54,968 bases of DNA from Bradyrhizobium neotropicale (GTDB lineage Bacteria > Pseudomonadota > Alphaproteobacteria > Rhizobiales > Xanthobacteraceae), in the NCBI RefSeq assembly GCF_001641695.1, contig NZ_LSEF01000102.1, forward strand, positions 1 to 54,968, in the 5' to 3' direction. Below the pieces are notes generated by a model that made no database searches, was not told where the DNA came from, and worked only from the letters and a program-made list of their open reading frames with translations. How positions within the stretch are numbered: the first letter of the stretch is position 1; each line of letters opens with the position of its first letter. Shown piece after piece: positions 42,078 to 51,015 of this stretch. A program made the translations under genes and the position numbers.

Positions 42078-42113
42078 GGGGAATGTTTCCAGGCGGTGAT
42101 AAGGTCAAGAACA

Positions 42114-42140
42114 CTTGTGCATCGCGGCGATCGGCACAAG
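42114..42140 (-). promoter_or_regulatory. Dyad upstream of nemA
   Basis: CTTGTGC-N13-GCACAAG, with an internal ATCGC-G-GCGAT dyad. On the minus strand TTGACC follows as a possible -35. It may be an operator; the lack of a T-run argues against a terminator. Confidence 0.35.
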
Positions 42141-42265
42141 GGAGGAGCCATACGGAAAGTGCAGGCGAGCTGCGCGCCAAGGCCCGCGTAGCACAAATTA
42201 TGCGCAAATTTGGCCGCGGCAGCAGGTTCGATCTCTCTGCCGCGGCCCCATGAAAACGTCGGATC

Positions 42266-42769
42266 TCAGTTCATGCCGAGGAAATCGCGCTTGCCGATCT
42301 CGACGCCGTTATGGCGCAGGATGCCGTGCGCGGTAGCGGCATGGAAATAGAAGTTCGGCAGTGACACCGAGCTGAAGAATTGCTGGCCCTTCAAGGTCAC
42401 GGACCGGTCGGGACCAGCCGGGAATGTGACATCCTTGGCATCAGCGCCTTCGAACTGCTCGGGCTTGAACGATTTCACGAAGTCGATTGTCTTCGCCAGC
42501 CGCTGCTTCAACTCCGCGAACGTTGTTTCGGTGTCCGGCACCGACGGCACCTCGGTATGCGTGAGCCGTGCGCAGCCCTTGGCCGCAAAGTCGCTGACGA
42601 GCTGGATTTGCTTGCCGAACGGCAGCATGTCCGGGAATAGCCGCGATCCGATCAGCACGGCGGGGTCGATCTTTTTGGCTGCGCAATGCGCTTCGGCCTT
42701 GGTGAGCAGGCCGGTCAGGCTATTCAGCATTTGCAGATAGGCGGGGACGACGGCGTCGTAGAAGGACAT
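42266..42769 (-). CDS. DUF1993 domain protein
   Basis: A 167-residue protein beginning MSFYDAVVPAYLQMLNSLTGLLTKAEAHCAAKKIDP and containing LFPDMLPFGKQIQLVSDFAAKG and SLPNFYFHAATAHGILRHNGVEIGKRDFLG. These fit the DUF1993 family, which resembles DinB-like four-helix bundles. The histidines in FYFHAATAHGILRH could bind metal (inference). No activity is established. It precedes nemA on the same strand by about 190 bp but has its own start signals (CCATG context). Confidence 0.85.
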   Translation of the reverse strand: MSFYDAVVPAYLQMLNSLTGLLTKAEAHCAAKKIDPAVLIGSRLFPDMLPFGKQIQLVSDFAAKGCARLTHTEVPSVPDTETTFAELKQRLAKTIDFVKSFKPEQFEGADAKDVTFPAGPDRSVTLKGQQFFSSVSLPNFYFHAATAHGILRHNGVEIGKRDFLGMN

Positions 42770-42878
42770 GGCGATGCTCGCTTCAGTGATGGGAAATCTC
42801 AGGGGAAACCTGAGCCCCTGAGATGGGAGCGCCACGGAAAAACGCAATCGCCGGTAAGGCTTTCGCGAGGCAAAAATT

Positions 42879-44180
42879 CTACCGCACTGTCGCCTGTGGC
42901 TGCGCCTGCGCGGTGCCGCCGCGCATGCGCGCCAGCAGCTCCGTGGTCGGCCATGAATCGGCCGGCAGGCCATACTTGACCTGCATCGCCTTCACCGCCG
43001 AGCGGCTTTGCTGGCCCAGCACGCCGTCGACCTTGCCGACATTGAAGCCGGCGCGCACCAGGAGCTGCTGGAGCTCCTTGAGCTGGTTGAACGGCAATTG
43101 CGCGACCGGCGCCGACGGCCTGCGCATCGGCGCAGCGCCCGCGATGCGCGAGGCGAGATAGCCCGCGGTGGTCGAATAGATCAGCGAGTTATTCCATTCG
43201 GTGTAGGCCGCAAAATTCGGATAGGCCATGAAGGCCGGCCCGGTCCGTCCCATCGGCAGCAGCACCGAGGCCGCGAGGTTGTCGTTCGGCAATGGCCGGC
43301 CGTCCGGATAAGTGACACCCAACTGCGCCCATTTCGAGCGCGGCTGCTGCACGCTGAGATCGGTCTGCTCCCAGGGCAGGTCCTGCGGCACCCTGATCTC
43401 CTCGAGCCACGGCTCGCCGCGCCGCCACTTCAGGCCGTTGGCGATGTAGTTCGCGGTCGAGCCGATCACGTCGGGCCCGCTGCGCAGGAGATCGCGCCGG
43501 CCGTCGCCGTCATAGTCGACGGCGTAGTTGACGTAATGCACGGGCAAGAACTGCGTCTGCCCGAGCTCGCCGGCCCAGGAGCCGATCATCTCGTCGGGCG
43601 TGAGATCACCGCGGTCGATGATCTTCAGCGCGGCGATGGTCTCGTTCACGAACATCTCCGAGCGGCGGCAATCATAGGCCAGCGACACCAGCGATTTCAG
43701 CGTCGGCAGATTGCCCATGTTGGCGCCGAAATCGCTCTCCAGCCCCCAGAACGCGGCGATCACCGCCGGCGGCACGCCATATTCCTTCTCGGCGCGCGCG
43801 AACGCCGCCGCATATTGCTTGATATGCTGCTGGCCGTTCTGCATGCGATAAGGCGCGGCCATGCGGCCGGCGAATTCGGTGAAGAGCTGGCCGAACACGC
43901 GCTGGCCACGGTCTCGGTTGACGATGCCCTGGTCGTAGACGAGGTAGGGCGAGGCCTCCGCGATCGTTCGCTGCGACACGCCGGCCGCGACCGCCTGCTG
44001 CTTCACGTCGGCGAGGAAGCGATCGAAGCTCGCCCCGTTGTGGCACGATGCGGCGCGCGGCGACGGCGCAGTTGCCCTGGGGGCCGCGGGCTTGACGGGC
44101 GGTGGCAGGAACTGGGCGGAGGCGGGGACGGAGAGCGCGAGAAGCGTGACGGCCGCGATCGCAAATCGGGTCTGGAGCAT
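42879..44180 (-). CDS. Lytic murein transglycosylase, MltB type, with PG-binding domain
   Basis: A 433-residue exported enzyme that cleaves peptidoglycan glycan strands with formation of anhydromuropeptides. The signal peptide is residues 1-22 (AAVTLLALSVPASA). The MltB-like catalytic domain, about 45-340, has catalytic Glu148 in IAAFWGLESDFG. Further signatures are SWAGELGQTQFLPVHYVNYAVDYDGDGRRDL and GSTANYIANGLKWRRGEPW. A C-terminal peptidoglycan-binding domain (about 365-420, LKELQQLLVRAGFNVGKVDGVLGQQSRSAVKAMQ) anchors it to the wall. It is a soluble form with no lipobox. SURF1 lies upstream on the same strand. Confidence 0.92.
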   Translation of the reverse strand: MLQTRFAIAAVTLLALSVPASAQFLPPPVKPAAPRATAPSPRAASCHNGASFDRFLADVKQQAVAAGVSQRTIAEASPYLVYDQGIVNRDRGQRVFGQLFTEFAGRMAAPYRMQNGQQHIKQYAAAFARAEKEYGVPPAVIAAFWGLESDFGANMGNLPTLKSLVSLAYDCRRSEMFVNETIAALKIIDRGDLTPDEMIGSWAGELGQTQFLPVHYVNYAVDYDGDGRRDLLRSGPDVIGSTANYIANGLKWRRGEPWLEEIRVPQDLPWEQTDLSVQQPRSKWAQLGVTYPDGRPLPNDNLAASVLLPMGRTGPAFMAYPNFAAYTEWNNSLIYSTTAGYLASRIAGAAPMRRPSAPVAQLPFNQLKELQQLLVRAGFNVGKVDGVLGQQSRSAVKAMQVKYGLPADSWPTTELLARMRGGTAQAQPQATVR

Positions 44181-44237
44181 GAAGGTTCCGGGGGAGGGCA
44201 GCGTGGATTCGGGCGAAGTCTAGGGGAAGTGGCGGCC

Positions 44238-44999
44238 TCAGGCCATCCCTTCGATGCCCCGCCGGCGACGCAGCCAGACGGCTAACGCGATCAGCACCAG
44301 GCCTGCCAGGGAAAAACAGGTGATCGCAAATTTCAATTGATCGTCGCGCAAATGCACCTGAAGCGGCCCGGGTTTCGGGATGCCGCCCGGCGGTACCGGC
44401 GCCTCGAGATCAATGTAGAAAGGCGCGACACGATCCCAGCCGAGCGCCTGCGCCATCGCGAGATGATCGCGGGTGAACCACAGCCGCTTGGCGTGCTCTA
44501 CGTCAGGTGCGAACCAGCCGGCCGACACCGGGAAACGCAGGTAGCCGGTCAGCATCACAGGCTTGTTGGTGATGAGCTGCGCCACCGCGCGATCCTGCCG
44601 GCCGCGGTCCTGCGTCGTGTTCGGCACGAATCCCGCATTGACCGCGAGGGTCTCGCCGGTTGGCAGGCGGGCAGGCAGGAAAGCCCAAGTGCCGGGGACG
44701 GAAATATCGTCGCGCATACCCGTACCGGAGCTGTAGACCATCGCATCCAGACGGGACTCATAAGTCGCACTAAAGCTGACGCGCCGGAACTCGTCTCGTT
44801 CCGCAGTCAAGGCGTGCCACTGCGAGGGATCTGGCAAAGGCATCGGCGCTGCGGCGAGGCGTTCATTTAGCACCGCAATGAGGGCGTGGGTCTCGGCGCG
44901 GCGCTGCAATTGCCAGACGCCAAGGCCAACAAACAGAGTGAGCATCACAACCGCGAAAACGGCGAAGCCGCTGGTACGGCGCTTGATTTGGTCTGCCAT
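44238..44999 (-). CDS. SURF1 family cytochrome oxidase biogenesis protein
   Basis: A 253-residue inner-membrane protein assisting assembly of heme-copper oxidases, probably heme a insertion. Helix 1 (FAVFAVVMLTLFVGLGVWQLQRRAETHALI) carries the conserved GxWQLxR motif. The periplasmic domain includes RRVSFSATYESRLDAMVYSS and LAVNAGFVPNTTQDRG. Helix 2 is near the C-terminus (FAITCFSLAGLVLIALAVWLRRRR). It is not next to a cytochrome oxidase operon here, so this may be a stand-alone paralogue. It starts at ATG 44999, and the lytic transglycosylase gene follows downstream. Confidence 0.9.
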   Translation of the reverse strand: MADQIKRRTSGFAVFAVVMLTLFVGLGVWQLQRRAETHALIAVLNERLAAAPMPLPDPSQWHALTAERDEFRRVSFSATYESRLDAMVYSSGTGMRDDISVPGTWAFLPARLPTGETLAVNAGFVPNTTQDRGRQDRAVAQLITNKPVMLTGYLRFPVSAGWFAPDVEHAKRLWFTRDHLAMAQALGWDRVAPFYIDLEAPVPPGGIPKPGPLQVHLRDDQLKFAITCFSLAGLVLIALAVWLRRRRGIEGMA

Positions 45000-45093
45000 C
45001 GTTACGCGCCAAAAAGCCTATCGCCTGCGCAAACGCAAAGGATCTGACGAAACTCTACTCGGTCGATACGCACTATAAAACCGAGGCAGCCGT

Positions 45094-45131
45094 TGGCTAT
45101 CAGAAGCGCACGTGGCTATCAGAAGCGCACG
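45094..45131. repeat. 19-bp tandem duplication
   Basis: Two perfect head-to-tail copies of a 19-bp unit starting TGGCTATCAGAAG, in the gap between the SURF1 start and the end of the GT2 gene. Probably replication slippage. Confidence 0.9.
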
Positions 45132-45183
45132 GCGCCGCGCGGTAAGTCCAATCGATCATCGAGCGCTGAGGAACCGTGACGCC

Positions 45184-47124
45184 CTAGCCGAACAGCCGCA
45201 TCAGCAGCGCCTTGCCGACGGGGAGCGCCTTGACGCCCCGATAGGCCCGCACATATTCGCCGGCGTAAAAGGCCCTGATCGCATGGACGCGTGCATCCAT
45301 GCTTTCCTCGAACCGCACCGCGAAGCCGTCCCGGGTCCGCCGCACCACGATGGCCGTGATGGAGCGGCCATAGATGCGGCATTCGATCGTGCTGCCGACC
45401 ATCGGTGGATCGGGATCGATCAGCCGCGCGCCGGTAATGGAGATATCGGCAAGCCGCGCGAGCTGCGAACTCCCGTCCTGGCGCAGCAGGATCGGTTCGT
45501 TGCGATTGAAGCGCTCCGCCTTGCGCTTGCGCGGCTGCTCGATGCAGACGACGCAGACCACGATCAGGATGACAGCGTTGTACAGGCTCCAGGCCAGCGC
45601 CAGCCCGCCATAGGCAATGTTCTCGCCGCGCAGATGCAGGATGAAGGCATAGGCGATGGCCGCGAGCGTGATGGCAAGCGCGCTGCCATAGAGCCGCAGC
45701 AGCGGCCACTCCACGAATTTCCTGCCGCGGTCGCCGCCCTTCGCGGTCACCTTGAACTTGTGTCCCTTTGGCCTCGACAGGCCGATGGTCACCGCCTTGA
45801 GGACTGCAGGTGCGGCGATGAGCTGCGACACGTCCGTCATCATCGCAAGCGAACGGCCGCGCGACAGCCAGGCCATGCTGAGGCCGTGCCAGACGTAGAA
45901 CGGCAGGAAGTATTTCAGCAGCTCGGACAGCTCCGTCTGTACCGCCTTGATGCCGAACAGCAGGAACAGCCAGGGGACGACGAGTCCCAGAATCTTCGAC
46001 GCGTAGACCGCGGTCCAGCTCATGAAAGAATCGATCAGCGAGAGGCGGTCGATGAATGAAAGTTTCGAATTCCGCGACAGCGGCCCGCTGCGGCCGCGCA
46101 CGATCTGCATGAAGCCGAGGCACCAGCGGCCGCGCTGGGTGATGTATTCCTTCAGCCCTTCCGGCGCGAGCCCGATCGTCAAGCGCTCGTTGAGATAGAC
46201 CGTCCTGAGGCCGCGCTCCTTCAGGCGAAGGGTGACGAGATAGTCCTCCGTGACGGAATCGGTCGGAAAACCGCCGATCTGCGCCAGCCCGGCATAGCGA
46301 ATGAGCGATGACGTGCCGCAGCAGAAGGCGACGCCCCAGGCATCCTTCGCCGGCAGCAGGATGTCGAAGAAGAATCGCTGCTCGTCGGGCCACACATCGG
46401 TCGCGGCAAGGTTGGTCTGGATCGGATCGGGATTGATGAAGTGCTGCGGCGTCTGCACGACGCCGATGGAAGCATCGTCCATGAGGCAGATGGTCCGCGC
46501 CAGGAAGTCTGGCCGCGGCACGAAGTCGGCATCGAGGATGGCGACGAAGGCCGGCGGCTCCGGTAGTCCTCCGACATGCCTGAGAGCATGGTTGATGTTG
46601 CCGGCCTTGGCATGGCGGTTGTCGGGCCGCACGAGATAATTGCAGCCGAGTTCGCCGGCGAGGCGCCGTAGCCAGGGTCTACGGCCGTCGTCGAGCACCC
46701 AGACGCGATAATTGCCATACTCCATTCCGGTCGCGCCGATGATCGTGCGTTCGAGGATCGATCGCCCCTCATTGTAGGTGCAGATGAAGACGTCGATCAG
46801 CGGCGCATGCGGATCGGTGGCGCGGCCGTCGATCCGTACCGTCGCGGAACGGTCGATCGTCCGGCTGAGGAAGAGAAGCGACAGCACGACCGCGACCAGC
46901 GAGGCCGCTTCCAGCAGCATGAAGGGATAACCGATCAGGGCGTCCGCCGTCAGATGAGGCGGTGGAAGCGTCGCAGTGACGCGCCAGAGGAGATAGCGGA
47001 GCAGCAGGATCACCGAGACGGCGGCCAGGAGGGAGCGTGCCATCGTGCTGTCGCGCCTGAGCAGCGGCACGATCGCCATGAAGGCGCCAAGGGCAACGAG
47101 GCCGGGCGCCAGTGCGGTCGTCAC
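45184..47124 (-). CDS. PilZ-containing GT2 polysaccharide synthase (BcsA-like)
   Basis: A 646-residue processive beta-glycosyltransferase in the inner membrane. Family 2 motifs are in order: DDG (145-147), DAD (198-200), FCCGTSS, TED (292-294) and QRGRW (330-334). Helices flank the catalytic domain. A C-terminal PilZ domain has RxxxR at 534-538 and DxSxxG at 560-565, the c-di-GMP contacts. The start is GTG 47124, overlapping the HlyD-type gene by GTGA. No bcsB, bcsZ or bcsC is nearby, so this is not a canonical cellulose operon. A c-di-GMP-activated glucan is likely, but the product is unknown. Confidence 0.88.
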   Translation of the reverse strand: MTTALAPGLVALGAFMAIVPLLRRDSTMARSLLAAVSVILLLRYLLWRVTATLPPPHLTADALIGYPFMLLEAASLVAVVLSLLFLSRTIDRSATVRIDGRATDPHAPLIDVFICTYNEGRSILERTIIGATGMEYGNYRVWVLDDGRRPWLRRLAGELGCNYLVRPDNRHAKAGNINHALRHVGGLPEPPAFVAILDADFVPRPDFLARTICLMDDASIGVVQTPQHFINPDPIQTNLAATDVWPDEQRFFFDILLPAKDAWGVAFCCGTSSLIRYAGLAQIGGFPTDSVTEDYLVTLRLKERGLRTVYLNERLTIGLAPEGLKEYITQRGRWCLGFMQIVRGRSGPLSRNSKLSFIDRLSLIDSFMSWTAVYASKILGLVVPWLFLLFGIKAVQTELSELLKYFLPFYVWHGLSMAWLSRGRSLAMMTDVSQLIAAPAVLKAVTIGLSRPKGHKFKVTAKGGDRGRKFVEWPLLRLYGSALAITLAAIAYAFILHLRGENIAYGGLALAWSLYNAVILIVVCVVCIEQPRKRKAERFNRNEPILLRQDGSSQLARLADISITGARLIDPDPPMVGSTIECRIYGRSITAIVVRRTRDGFAVRFEESMDARVHAIRAFYAGEYVRAYRGVKALPVGKALLMRLFG

Positions 47125-48482
47125 GGCGTGGTCTCGTTGCGGGCAAACACCACGCGGCCGGTTCGCCCCACCGTGCAGGCGTGCGCGGCGGCGTCGCCGA
47201 GCGCCACCGTCACGCGATACGGCTCCTTGCTGAGCGCATCGGGATTGATGGCGAGATTGGCGGGCGCGCCGGCGGCGCCGGTCAGGTTGACCACGGTGCC
47301 GGAGATTGGCTCCCCGCCGTCATTCGGCTCGAACGTGGCGTGATCGCCGAGCTGCAAGCGGTTGTACACGTTTTCGGTGACGTTGGCCGTGATGACGGCG
47401 CCACTGCAGTCGAGCACCTTGAGCAGCGGCTGGCCGGCCTGCACGTCCTCGCCCGGCGAGGTCATCATCTCCCAGACGCGGCCTGCGACCGGCGTCGTGA
47501 TGTTGGCTTCGGAGAGATCGGCGACGCGGACTTCCTCGGTGATGATCTCGTTGGCGAGCCACGCGATCTCGGTATCGATGCGCGCGAGATCGGCCTCCAG
47601 ATCGCTCGCGCGCTGGCGCATCTCCTCCTCGCGCTGCACCGAGCTCGGCCGGTCGTTGTAGCTGTCGCCGAGGAACGAGCCGTTCTTCGCCGCGGTGAGC
47701 TCGACCTTGGCCGCATCCAGGCGCTTGCGCGCGCCGAGCTCGGTCTGCTGCGCCACCGAAAGCTCGCGCGTCAGCCGCGCCAGTTCGACCGTCGAGACAT
47801 TGCCGGTCTTCGCGAGTGACGAGGCGCGGTCGACGGCCGCGCTGGCTTCATCCCGCCGCGCCGCTGCCGCCTCGATCGAGGTCTGGATTTCGGCAATGCG
47901 CGCCTCGAGCTGGAGCACGCGTCCGTCGCGGAATTGTGCGGCCTGCCGCGCCAGATCCTGTTGCGCGGCCTGGGCGGAGGCAAGCTTGGCGGCAAGGCTC
48001 GGCCGCTCGTTCTCCAGACGCGACTTCTGCCGCCTGAGATCGTCGAGCCGGGTGCGATCGCTGCGCGAGTTCACGACACGTAAGATCACGGTCCCGGCCT
48101 CGAGTTTGGCTTGGTCGTCCATGCGGTGGGCGGCGGCGACGCGGCCGCCGATCGGCGTGCGCAGGGTGACGAGGCGGGAGTTCAGCACGGCCTCGACGCT
48201 GGAGTTTTCCCAGATCGCGCGCAGGGGCAGCCAGCCGAACACGGCGATGATGGCAAGGCCTGCGGCGATCTTGATGCCGCGCCTCAGATGCGGCCAGCGC
48301 CGCTCTGGTTCCGGCGGCGCGGTCTGCGTGTCAGGCCCGTGGCCGGGCTCATCATTGGCGAATAGCTGCTCCAGCAGCGCCTCCTGCAATCCGTCCTGCA
48401 GTCCCTTGGCGTCACTCCTGGTGTCCTGAGGGGAGGGAGCGGATGGCTGGTCGACGGAAGCGGCGCTCGAGCGGTCCATCAT
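47121..48482 (-). CDS. HlyD-type membrane-fusion protein paired with GT2 synthase
   Basis: A 453-residue periplasmic adaptor anchored by one helix (about residues 70-90, IKIAAGLAIIAVFGWLPLRAIW). It continues with a lipoyl half (TLRTPIGGRVAAAH), a long coiled coil of about 170 residues, the second half (ANITTPVAGRVWEMMTSPGEDVQAGQPLLKVLD) and a barrel. The ATG at 48482 was chosen because AAGGTG stands 6 nt before it. It overlaps the GT2 gene downstream and so forms a two-gene operon, an arrangement like bgsBA of Sinorhizobium (mixed-linkage glucan) or Alg44 in alginate export. It probably conducts the glucan across the periplasm. Confidence 0.85.
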   Translation of the reverse strand: MMDRSSAASVDQPSAPSPQDTRSDAKGLQDGLQEALLEQLFANDEPGHGPDTQTAPPEPERRWPHLRRGIKIAAGLAIIAVFGWLPLRAIWENSSVEAVLNSRLVTLRTPIGGRVAAAHRMDDQAKLEAGTVILRVVNSRSDRTRLDDLRRQKSRLENERPSLAAKLASAQAAQQDLARQAAQFRDGRVLQLEARIAEIQTSIEAAAARRDEASAAVDRASSLAKTGNVSTVELARLTRELSVAQQTELGARKRLDAAKVELTAAKNGSFLGDSYNDRPSSVQREEEMRQRASDLEADLARIDTEIAWLANEIITEEVRVADLSEANITTPVAGRVWEMMTSPGEDVQAGQPLLKVLDCSGAVITANVTENVYNRLQLGDHATFEPNDGGEPISGTVVNLTGAAGAPANLAINPDALSKEPYRVTVALGDAAAHACTVGRTGRVVFARNETTP

Positions 48483-48697
48483 GACGATCACCTTGCTGAC
48501 GGGGATGCCAATGGAACCGGTCAACGCACAAGGACCGCGCGGCGTGCCCGTTACCGCGGATTTAGCCGGAGCTGCGCTTTCCAAGCCGCTAAGCGTCCGC
48601 GTGTGTTTTTGCGTAAATGTCCGTCAAGGTTTAGTGACGCCGCAAAGACTGTCCGCGCTTTTTTCGCGTCTGCGGCCCGGCGACGCACCTCGCTGAC

Positions 48698-48728
48698 CTT
48701 GCGGCACCCGGCAGCGTCCATACGTCGA
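48698..48728 (+). promoter_or_regulatory. Possible heat-shock (RpoH-type) promoter of htpX
   Basis: CTTG at 48698-48701 and CATACGTCG starting at 48719, 17 nt apart, partly fit the alphaproteobacterial RpoH consensus (CTTG-N17/18-CyTATnTnnG). The match of the second element is only partial. Confidence 0.3.
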
Positions 48729-48773
48729 GGGCGCCGGCCGAAGGCGTGCCGGCAGCCGGCTCGGGAGACGGCC

Positions 48774-49709
48774 ATGAACTATCTTCGCACCGCAATTCTT
48801 CTCGCAGGCCTCACCGCCCTGTTCATGGGCGTCGGCTATCTCATCGGTGGTGCCGCCGGCGCCATGATCGCGCTCGTCGTCGCAGCGGCGACCAATCTCT
48901 TCACCTACTGGAACTCCGACCGCATGGTGCTCAGCATGTACGGTGCCCTTGAGGTCGACCGTACCAGCGCGCCGGACCTCGTCGGCCTGGTTGCCGAGCT
49001 CGCGGGCCGTGCCGGCCTGCCGATGCCGCGCGTGTTCGTGATGGACGAGCCGCAGCCCAACGCGTTCGCAACCGGGCGCAATCCCGAGAACGCCGCGGTC
49101 GCCGTCACCACCGGTCTGATGCACCAGCTCAGCCGCGAGGAGCTCGCCGGCGTGATCGCGCACGAGCTCGCGCACATCAAGCATCACGACACGCTGCTCA
49201 TGACCGTCACCGCGACCATCGCCGGTGCCATCTCGATGCTGGCGCAGTTCGGCATGTTCTTCGGCGGCCACCGCAACAACAACAGCGGTCCCGGCATCGT
49301 CGGCTCGATCCTGCTGATGATCCTGGCGCCGCTCGGCGCCATGCTGGTGCAGATGGCGATCAGCCGCACCCGCGAATACGCCGCCGACAATCTCGGCGGG
49401 CGCATCGTCGGCCAGCCGATGTGGCTCGCCTCCGCGCTCGTCAAGATCGAGAACGCCGCGCATCAGGTCCCGAATGTCGAGGCCGAGCGCAATCCCGCGA
49501 CCGCGCACATGTTCATCATCAATCCGCTGTCGGGCCACGGCGTCGACAATCTCTTCACCACCCATCCTTCGACACAGAACCGCATCGCGGCGCTCCAGCA
49601 GCTTGCTGCCGAGCTCGGCGCGCATACGGCGCCGTCCGTCGGTGCCAACGAAAACTATCCGCCGCGCGGTCCCTGGGGCCGCTCCTCCTCGCGCGGGCCT
49701 TGGGGATGA
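48774..49709 (+). CDS. htpX: Heat-shock protease HtpX, zinc metalloprotease
   Basis: A 311-residue inner-membrane zinc protease of the M48 family that removes misfolded membrane proteins. Two N-terminal helices (TAILLAGLTALFMGVGYLIG, AGAMIALVVAAATNLFTYW) precede the HExxH site His130-Glu131-His134 (VIAHELAHIKHHD). Two further helices follow, then the third ligand region RTREYAADNLGG. GGGAG lies 8 nt before the ATG at 48774. The C-terminal tail repeats RGPWG twice. It is divergent from the HlyD/GT2 operon. Confidence 0.94.
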   Translation: MNYLRTAILLAGLTALFMGVGYLIGGAAGAMIALVVAAATNLFTYWNSDRMVLSMYGALEVDRTSAPDLVGLVAELAGRAGLPMPRVFVMDEPQPNAFATGRNPENAAVAVTTGLMHQLSREELAGVIAHELAHIKHHDTLLMTVTATIAGAISMLAQFGMFFGGHRNNNSGPGIVGSILLMILAPLGAMLVQMAISRTREYAADNLGGRIVGQPMWLASALVKIENAAHQVPNVEAERNPATAHMFIINPLSGHGVDNLFTTHPSTQNRIAALQQLAAELGAHTAPSVGANENYPPRGPWGRSSSRGPWG

Positions 49710-49882
49710 GCTTGGGCGGGAACTTGAGATTGAGGCGGATCTGCGGCCGGTGCGTCCGGAAATCGCGACCGGCTTTGTGACCTGGCGCACACAGGATCGT
49801 CCCGCCGGGTGCTAACACCCCCGTCGTGAATGTTTCTTCGAAAGGGGATGCGCGGCCGGCGCTTCGCCGGTCGCGGTCAACG

Positions 49883-50524
49883 ATGACCCGAGCAGCCGTG
49901 CCAGTGTTGATTGCCGTGAGCATCCTCGTCGGCCTGTCCACGCACATGGTGGTCAATTGCGGCGACGAGGAGGATCCGGACATCTGTTCGGCCGTGATCG
50001 GATTCAGCCCGTTTCGCGGCTCGGTGATCGCCTTCGCCTATGAGGGGCGTGGACGGATAGCGCTGCGTCACGGCGACTGGCGGCGGGCGATCGTCGATTT
50101 CGACGAGGCCATCCACCTCAACCCCAACCGTGCCTCGTTCTATCGCGACCGCGGCCTCGCCCGCCGGCAGAACGGCGAGCTGCAGCTTGCGATTGCCGAC
50201 TTCGACGAAGCCATCGCACTCAACCCGAAACTCGCTGCGCCCTATCACGAACGCGGCCTCGCGCTCGCTGCGAGCGGCGATCTCGACCGTGCGATCCTGA
50301 GCTACACCACGGCCATGCGCCTTGCGTCGTCGGACGCGGAGATACGGCTGGACCGCGGCCTTGCCTACCTCGCGCGCGGACAGGCTGACGACGCCCGTGC
50401 CGATTTCGAAGCCGCCCTGGCGCTGCCGCCAGGCAAGGACGATCGCGTCCGCCAGATCGCACGCGCGCGCCTGGCCGAGCTGTCGAGTGCCGGGCCAACC
50501 CCGGTCTCCGCGCCGCGGCGGTGA
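49883..50524 (+). CDS. Membrane-anchored tetratricopeptide-repeat protein
   Basis: A 213-residue protein from the ATG at 49883 (GTG 49826 is an alternative; neither has a strong ribosome binding site). The N-terminus is a signal anchor (RAAVPVLIAVSILVGLSTHMVV) followed by a short CGDEEDPDIC segment with two cysteines. Residues about 60-190 hold three to four TPR units of the type DWRRAIVDFDEAIHLNPNRASFYRDRGLA. It is probably a periplasmic scaffold for protein contacts, with partners unknown. Confidence 0.8.
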   Translation: MTRAAVPVLIAVSILVGLSTHMVVNCGDEEDPDICSAVIGFSPFRGSVIAFAYEGRGRIALRHGDWRRAIVDFDEAIHLNPNRASFYRDRGLARRQNGELQLAIADFDEAIALNPKLAAPYHERGLALAASGDLDRAILSYTTAMRLASSDAEIRLDRGLAYLARGQADDARADFEAALALPPGKDDRVRQIARARLAELSSAGPTPVSAPRR

Positions 50525-50722
50525 GATCGTGCACGATGCGGAACAAGATCGCGCGATCCAGCGACAAAGACGCCGCACAGATTTCGGTTCGGGCGATACT
50601 GGAACTCGAATGACGTTGAAGTTAGCGCCGGTCGCATCGCGCGCGTTCTGCCGTTTGGAACCGAAACATTTTCCGACCTGAATGAATTGAGCGTAGGGGC
50701 TTCGCAAAACGCGAGGCTGGTC

Positions 50723-50824
50723 ATGGATCCGATATCGGCGAGCGACGTATTTCTGACTGTCGCCATCATGAGCACGACCTTCCTGATCGAGATCGGGTTT
50801 TTCATCCTGCTCGGAATGTTCTGA
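50723..50824 (+). CDS. 33-aa single-helix membrane micro-protein
   Basis: A 33-residue reading frame starting at ATG 50723 with GAGG about 6 nt upstream and stopping at TGA 50822-50824. Almost the whole chain is one hydrophobic helix (LTVAIMSTTFLIEIGFFILL) with a single buried Glu. It is too short for standard gene callers. The amino-acid pattern, rather than any family, supports it. A regulatory membrane peptide is possible; chance is not excluded. Confidence 0.4.
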   Translation: MDPISASDVFLTVAIMSTTFLIEIGFFILLGMF

Positions 50825-51015
50825 AAAGAGCGCGCAGCGGATGTGAAGTTGCGAAGGGTCTTCGTCCATGCTGCGCGACGGCGATGTTCCATTCGAAGGA
50901 AGGAACCTAGGAGCGGCAATGCGGGCGAAGGCATCGTGTAGTGCGGCGTTTCGGGAACCATTTTGGAGAGTGCGCGGTTAGTTTGTGGGGAGGGTCCGAT
51001 GAGGCGACCATTGCC

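Noticed and set aside
45184..48482. Canonical cellulose synthase operon
   Set aside because: bcsB, bcsZ and bcsC are missing, and the neighbour is a HlyD-type adaptor rather than BcsB.
50954..50978. Third sigma-EcfG promoter before the 56-aa frame
   Set aside because: GGAAC-N16-CGGT departs from CGTT at one position. It is mentioned in the gene entry but not listed as a promoter.
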